Shown here piece after piece: positions 34,615 to 41,660 of a DNA stretch of 51,358 nucleotides. Positions within the stretch are counted from its first letter, which is position 1. Every line of letters starts with the position of its first letter. The DNA comes from Candidatus Pelagibacter sp. (GTDB taxonomy: Bacteria > Pseudomonadota > Alphaproteobacteria > Pelagibacterales > Pelagibacteraceae): NCBI GenBank assembly GCA_028343315.1, contig JAOLYI010000003.1, positions 1-51,358 on the forward strand, read 5' to 3'. A program made the position numbers and the translations under genes. The notes under the pieces are model-generated. The model was not told where the DNA came from and made no database searches. It saw only the letters and a program-made list of their open reading frames with translations.

Positions 34615-35315
34615 TAACCAGAACCTTTATATCTCTTCATTGAAGAATGAGCTAATATTAAATTTGGATCTAAAAAAGTCTTTGATTTTTTTATCTTTTG
34701 AAAAGATTTAAATGCAAATATTGCTATTGGTAATTCTGTACATCCTAGAATAATTTTACTACATTTATTTTTAATTAGTGAATTTACAGCTGGCCTTATA
34801 GCTTTTTCAGCATCTTTTATTTTTCCCATCTTAACTAATTTAATAGCTTTATTGACATTATTTTTTTGCAGAAGTTTATTCGGATTTACTAATTTAAATT
34901 GCTTGTCAAAGTATTTATTATAAACCCCAGTTTTCAAGGTTCCCTCGGTTGCCAAAAGACCAATTTTTGAATTTTTTTTACAAACTTTCATTGAGTGCGT
35001 GTAAACTTCTTTAGGCATACTTATGATAGAAATTTTTAATTTCTTTTGTAAATCATCAAACCAATAATGAGCTGTATTACATGGAATAACTATAAATTTG
35101 CATTTGCTTCTTTCCAAAAATTTACAACCAGCTAAAAGACTTTTTAAAACTTTTTTATATTCATGGAGATTTTCAGGTCTTCCAGGAATATTGGACTTAT
35201 TATATAAAACGAATAAGGGGTACTGTTGGTCAGTTTTACCTTTATTTAATTTTGCTAATTTATTACAGAAATCAAGTCCAGCTTGCGTTCCCATGCCTCC
35301 AAGGATTCCGATCAT
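34614..35315 (-). CDS. Aspartate/glutamate racemase family protein
   Basis: This is a 233-residue cofactor-independent racemase. Both catalytic cysteines are present: Cys79 in IVIPCNTAHYW and Cys192 in IILGCTELP. The start at 35315 (MIGILGGMGTQAG) overlaps the tauC stop as ATGA and fits the family N terminus; an in-frame ATG at 35330 is less likely. It interconverts enantiomers of aspartate, glutamate or a related amino acid. Within a taurine-transport operon, racemisation of the aspartate analogue cysteate is an attractive but untested possibility. Confidence 0.88.
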   Translation of the reverse strand: MIGILGGMGTQAGLDFCNKLAKLNKGKTDQQYPLFVLYNKSNIPGRPENLHEYKKVLKSLLAGCKFLERSKCKFIVIPCNTAHYWFDDLQKKLKISIISMPKEVYTHSMKVCKKNSKIGLLATEGTLKTGVYNKYFDKQFKLVNPNKLLQKNNVNKAIKLVKMGKIKDAEKAIRPAVNSLIKNKCSKIILGCTELPIAIFAFKSFQKIKKSKTFLDPNLILAHSSMKRYKGSG

Positions 35316-37222
35316 CCTTTGCCGCGCCAAGGAATAGTTTTGTTGATTATTTTTCTTATTGTAATATCAAAAATTAATCCAAGCATACCCATAATGAATA
35401 TAGTGATCCATATTACTTCATATTGAAAATATTTTTTCGCGACATTTTCTACAAATCCAACTCCAGTAGTCCCAGCTAAAAACTCTGCCGCTACTAAAGT
35501 TCCCCAACACATTCCCGTTGCAACTCTAATTCCAGTAAGTATTTCAGGTAATGAATTTGGAAAAATAACATGTCTTAATATCTGCCATTTAGAAGCACCA
35601 AGAGAATGTGCTGCATGAATTTTTGACAATTGGGTTCCAGAGGCACCAGCTCTTGCTGAAATTATCATGATTGATAGTGAAACCATGAATAATAAAAACA
35701 CTTTACCAAGATTATCTATTCCTAAAACTGAAATTACTAAAGGTGCCCAAGCTAAAGGTGGAACTGGTCTGTATAATTCAATTAAAGGATCAAAAAATCC
35801 TTTAGCAAATCTATTTAAACCCATAAATAATCCTAATGGCACTCCTACTATAATTCCTGCCACTAATCCGAGAAAAACCCGTAAAAATGAATCCCAGATA
35901 TGCCCCGTTGGTATTGGTATTTTAAATAATTTAAATTCTCCAGAAACAATATTTAAAACTTTACTTTTAAAATTAGGTCTGATTTCTCCGTTTTCATTAT
36001 GAATAGGATATTCACCAGGTAAAATATCAGCAATCCAATCTGGAAGTATAAAGCCTATAATTTTACTTACATCCATCATCTCGTACCAAATTAGAGGAAA
36101 TTGTTTGAATCCAACGCTTGGATTTAACATCAAAATAAATTTATTTAATGTGTCAGAAGGTTTTGGAAGCCATCTTCCTGATCCTTGTTCGGTACAACTT
36201 GGGCCACTAGACATAATTGTTCCAGATGGAAATAAAAAAAAATCAACCCATTTAAGGCTACCCTGTTCTTTTTTTTGCACTACATCAAAATTTATTAATG
36301 AAGCTTGCATTTTTTTTAAGGTTCGAGGTGGAAATATACTCGCATATTCAATCCTTCTAGCAATTTTAAGAATATCCTTAGCAAAAGAAGATGAGATTTC
36401 ATCAGAAGTACTTGATTGGGATCTAAATTCCTCAATTTCATTTTTTAGTTTATCTAATGCTACAGCATATTTTACATTATGATTCCGAAGCTCAAAAAAT
36501 TCATCACTAATTAAATTTAACTCTTCAGCAGCCTTTTGAAATTTTAATCCCTTCTTTGTTTTTGGAACTGAAGGAATTTCAACAGCATTATCTAAAGAAG
36601 TACTTGAAGCACCCCAAGTTCCTTCTTGTTTAGCTAATTCAATTCTTTTAATTTCATCTTCAGAACTTTCATTTGGGTAATCTTTATTACTAAAATTTTT
36701 TGTTAAAATATTAATTTTATCCGTTATTGAATTTATTTGGTCTCTTGTATCGCTTTCTAAAAGGTTTTCTTTAGTAAGCAATGGTATTGTATTTTTTGTT
36801 TGAGTAACAAAATCTAATAGTTTGTTTTTATTTTGATTGCTTACGTCGTTTGATCTTTCAATTAATAATATAATTTTATTTAAGTTTTCTATTTCAGTTT
36901 CAATAACTGAAGTACTTTTAAGCTGACGTTCTTCTATTGGAAATAAATATTTTAATGAAAGAAGTGACTCATTTACTTTTCCAACTTGACAAAGTTCATT
37001 GGCAGATTTTGGAAAGAAAGATTTTGCAATATCCCAAGAGTAGTAAAGCCAAACTAACAATAAAAAACTACTACCAACAATTACCCAATGAACTCCTCCT
37101 TGTGCTCTTTCTGGATTACCAAAAACTGCATCTATTTTCTCAGTTTTAATGAGTTTTCTTCCATATAAAATGCATCCAATAATAGCAAAGAAAAATAAAA
37201 AAGTTAAAAATCCTGTAATCAT
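35312..37222 (-). CDS. tauC: Taurine-type ABC transporter permease with long N-terminal extension
   Basis: The last 200 residues are a BPD_transp_1 permease with the EAA loop HSLGASKWQILRHVIFPNSLP, matching TauC/SsuC. Ordinary TauC has about 275 residues; this protein has 636. The added N-terminal region has two membrane segments (about 4-20 and 44-62), then about 280 residues of charged, coiled-coil-like sequence, then a linker with the GTIMSSGPSCTEQGSGRW segment. I chose the ATG at 37222 because it overlaps the tauB stop (ATGA); the in-frame ATG at 37261 would lie inside tauB. The extension could span the periplasm or help docking of TauA. Confidence 0.88.
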   Translation of the reverse strand: MITGFLTFLFFFAIIGCILYGRKLIKTEKIDAVFGNPERAQGGVHWVIVGSSFLLLVWLYYSWDIAKSFFPKSANELCQVGKVNESLLSLKYLFPIEERQLKSTSVIETEIENLNKIILLIERSNDVSNQNKNKLLDFVTQTKNTIPLLTKENLLESDTRDQINSITDKINILTKNFSNKDYPNESSEDEIKRIELAKQEGTWGASSTSLDNAVEIPSVPKTKKGLKFQKAAEELNLISDEFFELRNHNVKYAVALDKLKNEIEEFRSQSSTSDEISSSFAKDILKIARRIEYASIFPPRTLKKMQASLINFDVVQKKEQGSLKWVDFFLFPSGTIMSSGPSCTEQGSGRWLPKPSDTLNKFILMLNPSVGFKQFPLIWYEMMDVSKIIGFILPDWIADILPGEYPIHNENGEIRPNFKSKVLNIVSGEFKLFKIPIPTGHIWDSFLRVFLGLVAGIIVGVPLGLFMGLNRFAKGFFDPLIELYRPVPPLAWAPLVISVLGIDNLGKVFLLFMVSLSIMIISARAGASGTQLSKIHAAHSLGASKWQILRHVIFPNSLPEILTGIRVATGMCWGTLVAAEFLAGTTGVGFVENVAKKYFQYEVIWITIFIMGMLGLIFDITIRKIINKTIPWRGKG

Positions 37223-38019
37223 AAAACCTCTTTGCCCATGATCTCTTCTTCCATATTCCAAATCATGGAAAGAATTTCTTCACGTTTAGAAACAAATTCT
37301 TTATCATTCTTAATTTCTCTTAGATCTTTTGTTAATCCCATAGAAGCAAAAGGTAGTTTATATTCTTTATGAATTCTTCCTGGCCTAGGTGCCATCACAT
37401 AAACTTTTTCTCCAAGCAACAAAGCTTCTTCTACAGAGTGAGTTATTAAAATTATTGTCTTTCCAGTTTCTTTCCAGATTTTAAGTACCAATGATTGCAT
37501 TTTTTCTCGTGTTAAAGCATCAAGAGCTCCTAAAGGTTCGTCCATTAAAATTAAGTCTGGATCATTTATTAAACATCTTGCAAGGGCCACTCTTTGCTGC
37601 ATACCGCCTGATAATTGATATGTAGGAGTATTACCAAATCCTTTTAATCCAACTATGTCTAACCATTCATCAACTTTTTTTTGAGTTTTAACCGGATCCT
37701 CGTCTTTCATTCTTAAACCAAAATTCACATTTTCAGCTACGGTCAGCCATTCAAACAAAGCCCCTTGTTGAAATACCATTCCTCTATCAACACCTGGGCC
37801 ATTAATTTCTTTATCACCTAAAGTTATTACTCCTGAAGTAGGTCTAATAAATCCTGCAGTTATATTTAATAAAGTTGTTTTTCCGCAACCAGAAGGCCCC
37901 AAGACGGTAAGTAATTCACCTTCTTTAATTGTAAAATTTAAATCTTTGAGAGCATGAACCGTTTCTCCTTTTGGAGTTTTAAATATCATATTCAAATTCT
38001 TTGAAATAAGATTGCTCAT
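37219..38019 (-). CDS. tauB: Taurine-type ABC transporter ATP-binding protein
   Basis: This 266-residue ABC ATPase has Walker A GPSGCGKTTLL (about residue 41), the QLSGGMQQRVALARCL signature and Walker B LILMDEPLGALD, followed by the switch histidine in LITHSVEEA. It groups with the nitrate/sulfonate/taurine ATPases. A terminator-like hairpin separates it from tauA upstream. It drives uptake with TauA and TauC; the neighbouring aminotransferase and alanine dehydrogenase support taurine as substrate. Confidence 0.92.
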   Translation of the reverse strand: MSNLISKNLNMIFKTPKGETVHALKDLNFTIKEGELLTVLGPSGCGKTTLLNITAGFIRPTSGVITLGDKEINGPGVDRGMVFQQGALFEWLTVAENVNFGLRMKDEDPVKTQKKVDEWLDIVGLKGFGNTPTYQLSGGMQQRVALARCLINDPDLILMDEPLGALDALTREKMQSLVLKIWKETGKTIILITHSVEEALLLGEKVYVMAPRPGRIHKEYKLPFASMGLTKDLREIKNDKEFVSKREEILSMIWNMEEEIMGKEVL

Positions 38020-38044
38020 AAAATAATTTTATTAATTTCTTCTG

Positions 38045-38081
38045 AAAAAATAGGCGCCAATTAAATAAATTAGCGCCTATT
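38045..38081 (-). terminator. Intra-operon terminator/attenuator between tauA and tauB
   Basis: Stem arms AATAGGCGC (38049-38057) and GCGCCTATT (38073-38081) pair perfectly. Four more A-T pairs follow past one mismatch, with a 5-base loop. Read on the minus strand the hairpin is followed by six T. It should end most transcripts after tauA and leave partial read-through into tauBC. Confidence 0.85.
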
Positions 38082-38098
38082 AATTTTATTCTTAAAAA

Positions 38099-39037
38099 CT
38101 ACGGTAAAAACTTAGTAGTTACCGTTCCTCTAGGAGTGTCTAAACCTTTCAAAAATTTTGCAAGATTTCCACTCTTCATAGATTTTTTAGTTTCTTTTGG
38201 AGTTAAGAATTTAAAGCCGCTTAAAGTATCTTTCATATCACCAACTTTCATTTCAGATTCTTTAGCCATAGCATTTAAATCGCTTTTTCCATTTCTGTAT
38301 CTTTCGTTCGCTTCGTGAGACAATTCTACGAAAGATTTTACCATACCTGGATTTTCTTTCATAAATTTATTTGTAACAGAAACGATATCTATACCCATGA
38401 TACCACCAGCTTTAGCTTCATCTACTGTTAATAGTCTTGTTCCAACAGCAGTCGCAGATTTGATAGAGTTACCTCCAAATAAACATGCCATTACAACATC
38501 TCCACTTACAAGTGCAGCAGCACCTTCTTCAGGATCCATTGCAATAATGTTCATTTTTTTTCTATCAGCTCCAACGATTTTCATACTTTCAGTAAAAACG
38601 TATTCAGCCATAGTTCCTAGAGGAACTGCAACTTTCTTACCTTCAAGTTCTGATGCGTTTGCTTTTGTAATACCAGATTTTTTTGATGTAACACATGTTG
38701 TTCCACCCATTCCATATTCCATAGCAACGTCCACTAATTTAATTGGCGCTTTAGCTTTAACAGCATTTATGTAAGGCATTAACCCTTGCGAGTAAGAGAT
38801 ATCTATATCTCCAGCTAACATAGCGTCTGTCATTGCTACACCGTTAGTGAAGTTAGTCCACTTAACCGGTACACCTAGTGCTTTCGAATATGCTTTTTTA
38901 TTCATGTCCTCAAGATTTGGAGATGGCCACTCCAAAAAGTACGCAACTCTTACCTCTTTAGCAGCTGCATTAGCTACTGAAAAATTTAGAGTACACGCAA
39001 ATAAAATCCCAAGAACTGTGCTTATTATTTTTTTCAT
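38099..39037 (-). CDS. tauA: Taurine-type ABC transporter substrate-binding protein
   Basis: This 312-residue periplasmic protein has a clear signal peptide (MKKIISTVLGILFACTLNFSVANA). The mature domain is of the NitT/TauT class: VRVAYFLEWPSPN at the start, GDIDISYSQGLMPYINA for the ligand pocket, and KKVAVPLGTMAEYVF. It is the first gene of the minus-strand tau operon and is followed by a terminator hairpin. It faces the divergent aminotransferase gene across 156 bases. Taurine is inferred from Tpa, Ald and Xsc; other small sulfonates are possible. Confidence 0.9.
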   Translation of the reverse strand: MKKIISTVLGILFACTLNFSVANAAAKEVRVAYFLEWPSPNLEDMNKKAYSKALGVPVKWTNFTNGVAMTDAMLAGDIDISYSQGLMPYINAVKAKAPIKLVDVAMEYGMGGTTCVTSKKSGITKANASELEGKKVAVPLGTMAEYVFTESMKIVGADRKKMNIIAMDPEEGAAALVSGDVVMACLFGGNSIKSATAVGTRLLTVDEAKAGGIMGIDIVSVTNKFMKENPGMVKSFVELSHEANERYRNGKSDLNAMAKESEMKVGDMKDTLSGFKFLTPKETKKSMKSGNLAKFLKGLDTPRGTVTTKFLP

Positions 39038-39123
39038 AGTTCTCCCATATGGTTTGTTAATTAATAAGATTTAAAATCAATTTTACCATTAAGTAAACAG
39101 AAGAATACTAAGATTTTACCGAA

Positions 39124-39153
39124 TTGACTTTACAACTTTAGATTGTATACAAT
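39124..39153 (+). promoter_or_regulatory. Promoter for tpa-ald-dmgdh
   Basis: TTGACT (39124-39129) and TACAAT (39148-39153) are separated by 18 bases, five of six matches each. The -10 box is the right half of a 12-base palindrome, so a bound protein would block this promoter. Confidence 0.5.
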
Positions 39154-39165
39154 ATTTCTTGTCAA
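39137..39165 (-). promoter_or_regulatory. Promoter for tauA
   Basis: On the minus strand a perfect TTGACA lies at 39165-39160. TCTAAA follows 17 bases later (39142-39137), a four-of-six -10 box. The palindrome 39142-39153 occupies the spacer, so both divergent promoters share one potential operator. Confidence 0.45.
39142..39153. promoter_or_regulatory. Palindromic operator candidate ATTGTATACAAT
   Basis: This is a perfect 12-base palindrome in the middle of the divergent tauA/tpa control region. TTGTATACAA-like sites are common targets of GntR-family (FCD) regulators, which often respond to organic acids. No regulator gene is visible in the window, so it would act from elsewhere. Confidence 0.55.
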
Positions 39166-39193
39166 ACTATAACAATAGTCTACAAATCTTTTT

Positions 39194-40540
39194 ATGAGTT
39201 CATCTAACAGGACAAATATTCCTAATTCTTTAAATGAGCACTGGATGCCATTTACGGATAATAAAACTTTTAAAAAAAATCCAAGATTAATTACAGATGC
39301 AAAAGGTGTCTACTTAACAAATCATCAGGGAAAAAAAATGATTGATGCAAGTTCAGGATTATTTTGTAATCCACTTGGTCATGGAAGAAAAGAAATTACA
39401 GCAGCCGTTTCAAAACAATTAGATAAATTAGATTACTGCCAACCTTTTAATCAAGGTTATGGTGGTTCATTTGAATTAGCAACTCGTATAGCAAAAAAAA
39501 CGCCAGAGGGTATAAATAGAATTTTTTATACAATTTGTGGTTCAACTGCTGTTGAAACAGCCATTAAAATTTCAATCGCATATCATAGAGCCAAAGGTGA
39601 CTCAAAAAGATTTAGATTTGTAGGACGTGAAAGAGGTTATCACGGAATGAATATAGGAGCGACTACTGTTGGAGGAATGATTAATAATATAAAAACATTT
39701 GCAAGTGTATTAATGCCGGGTGTTCAACACATGAGACACACGCATTTGCCAGAACATAAGTTTGTAAAAGGACAACCTGATACAGGAGTGGAGATGGCTG
39801 AAGATTTAGAGAGAATCGCTATGAACTTTGGGGGTGAAAATATTGCCGCTTGTATAGTTGAACCTATTGCAGGATCTACAGGGACATTAGTTCCACCAAA
39901 AGGTTATTTAAAAAGAATTAGAGAAATTTGTGATAAGCATGGAATTTTATTAATTTTTGATGAAGTTATCACAGGTTGGGGTAGAACAGGCTCAGCTTTT
40001 GCAGCTCAAGAATTTGGAGTAACGCCAGATATTATTACTATGGCTAAAGCAACAACAAATGGAGTTATACCAATGGGTGTCGTTGCGGTTAAAGAAGAAA
40101 TCTATGACGCGGTATTAGACTCTTCATCTAGCAATCCAGAAGGGACACCAGAATTATTTCATGGTTATACTTATTCAGGAATTCCAGCAGCAGTAGCTGC
40201 AGGTTTAGCTGTACAAGATATTTTTGACAAAGAGGATATCTTTAATAGAGCTAAGGAAATGTCACCTTATTTCCAAGATGGTTTATATTCACTAAAAGAC
40301 CTTAAAGAGGTTGTGAGTATTAGAGGATATGGAATGATGGGTGGAATAGAAATGAGAATGAAGGATAAGCCTGGTAAATCAGGTTTTCAAACCTTCAAGC
40401 ATTGCTATGATGCAGGCGTGAATTTTAAAAACACAGGCGATACTTTAATAATTGCACCACAATTTATATGTGAGAAAAAACATATTGATGAAATTATAGA
40501 AAAATTAAGAACAGGTATTTCTAATTACTCAAAGTCATAA
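39194..40540 (+). CDS. tpa: Class III aminotransferase, probable taurine-pyruvate aminotransferase
   Basis: This 448-residue PLP enzyme is of the omega-amino-acid:pyruvate type. EHWMPFTDN near the start is typical, Asp256 lies in LIFDEVITGWGRTG, and the PLP lysine is Lys285 in TMAKATTNG. In this place, facing tauABC and followed directly by alanine dehydrogenase, it should move the amino group of taurine to pyruvate, giving sulfoacetaldehyde and alanine. Beta-alanine or gamma-aminobutyrate as donor cannot be excluded because the family is broad. Xsc at 9.7 kb uses the expected product. A palindromic operator and promoter lie just upstream. Confidence 0.82.
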   Translation: MSSSNRTNIPNSLNEHWMPFTDNKTFKKNPRLITDAKGVYLTNHQGKKMIDASSGLFCNPLGHGRKEITAAVSKQLDKLDYCQPFNQGYGGSFELATRIAKKTPEGINRIFYTICGSTAVETAIKISIAYHRAKGDSKRFRFVGRERGYHGMNIGATTVGGMINNIKTFASVLMPGVQHMRHTHLPEHKFVKGQPDTGVEMAEDLERIAMNFGGENIAACIVEPIAGSTGTLVPPKGYLKRIREICDKHGILLIFDEVITGWGRTGSAFAAQEFGVTPDIITMAKATTNGVIPMGVVAVKEEIYDAVLDSSSSNPEGTPELFHGYTYSGIPAAVAAGLAVQDIFDKEDIFNRAKEMSPYFQDGLYSLKDLKEVVSIRGYGMMGGIEMRMKDKPGKSGFQTFKHCYDAGVNFKNTGDTLIIAPQFICEKKHIDEIIEKLRTGISNYSKS

Positions 40541-41659
40541 ATGATTATCGGAGTTCCAAAAGAGATTAAGCTTCAAGAGCATAGAGTCGGCTTAACCCCT
40601 GATAGTGTAAAAGCATTGACTGAAAAAAATCACGAGGTATTAGTTGAAAATAATGGTGGATTTGAAGCAGGATTTACCAATGAAGATTATTTAAAAGCTG
40701 GCGCTAAAATAATTAGCACACCTGAAGAAATTTTTAAAAAAGCTGAATTAATCGTAAAAGTAAAAGAGCCTCAAATGAATGAAGTAAAAATGATCAGGCA
40801 TGGGCAAATTATTTATACTTATTTGCATTTAGCAGCTGCTAAAGAATTAACACTAGGCTTAATGAAATCAAATTCTATTTGCATAGCGTATGAAACAGTA
40901 ACAGATGATAATGGTCGCTTGCCATTACTTGCACCGATGAGTGCTGTTGCTGGCAGAATGTCAATACAAGCCGGTGCGCATTGTTTAGAAAAAAATCAAA
41001 AGGGTAGAGGTTTATTAATTGGAGGAGCTCCGGGTGTCGAGTCTGCAAATGTAGTAATTCTTGGAGGTGGAGTAGTTGGTGAAAATGCTGCAATTATAGC
41101 TACTGGTATGAGAGGAAAAGTTTATGTGGTTGATAAATCAAAAAAACGATTACAAGAACTTCATAAACAATTTGGTGATAAAATTATTCCTTCCGAAAGT
41201 GATAAAATAGATTTGAAAAAATTAGTTTCAGAATGTGATTTATTAATAGGTGGAGTTTTAATTCCAGGGGCAGAAGCACCAAAGTTAGTAACAAAAGAAA
41301 TGATTAAGTCTATGAAAAGAGGTTCAGTCATAGTTGATGTTGCTATTGATCAAGGTGGATGCGTAGAAACTAGCAAACCTACAACGCACGCCAATCCAAC
41401 ATATTTAGTTGATGATGTTGTCCATTATTGTGTAGCTAACATGCCTGGTGGCGTGCCAAGAACATCAACAATGGCGCTTAATAAAGCTACCTTACCATTA
41501 TTACTAAAATTAGCTAATCAGGGCTATCAAAAAACTCTTACAGAAAATAAAAACTTTTTAGCAGGTTTAAATATTTATAAGGGCAACATTACCTTTAAAG
41601 GTGTGTCTGATGCATTTAATTTAGAGTATACACCAGCATCTGAATTATTAAAAAATTAA
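40541..41659 (+). CDS. ald: Alanine dehydrogenase
   Basis: This 372-residue protein has the alanine dehydrogenase/transhydrogenase layout: MIIGVPKEIKLQEHRVGLTP at the N terminus, RMSIQAGAHCLEK, the NAD fold VVILGGGVVGENAA (about residue 171), and NMPGGVPRTST. It regenerates pyruvate and releases ammonium from the alanine made by the aminotransferase, so taurine nitrogen becomes available and the amino acceptor is recycled. It starts immediately after the tpa stop. The pair tpa-ald is a known taurine-degradation arrangement. Confidence 0.95.
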   Translation: MIIGVPKEIKLQEHRVGLTPDSVKALTEKNHEVLVENNGGFEAGFTNEDYLKAGAKIISTPEEIFKKAELIVKVKEPQMNEVKMIRHGQIIYTYLHLAAAKELTLGLMKSNSICIAYETVTDDNGRLPLLAPMSAVAGRMSIQAGAHCLEKNQKGRGLLIGGAPGVESANVVILGGGVVGENAAIIATGMRGKVYVVDKSKKRLQELHKQFGDKIIPSESDKIDLKKLVSECDLLIGGVLIPGAEAPKLVTKEMIKSMKRGSVIVDVAIDQGGCVETSKPTTHANPTYLVDDVVHYCVANMPGGVPRTSTMALNKATLPLLLKLANQGYQKTLTENKNFLAGLNIYKGNITFKGVSDAFNLEYTPASELLKN

Positions 41660-41660
41660 A

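Noticed and set aside
36105..36482. 125-residue plus-strand ORF
   Set aside because: It lies wholly antisense to the tauC extension and shows no family features.
37223..37261. Alternative tauC start at 37261
   Set aside because: It lies inside tauB; the ATG at 37222 overlaps the tauB stop in the usual ATGA manner.
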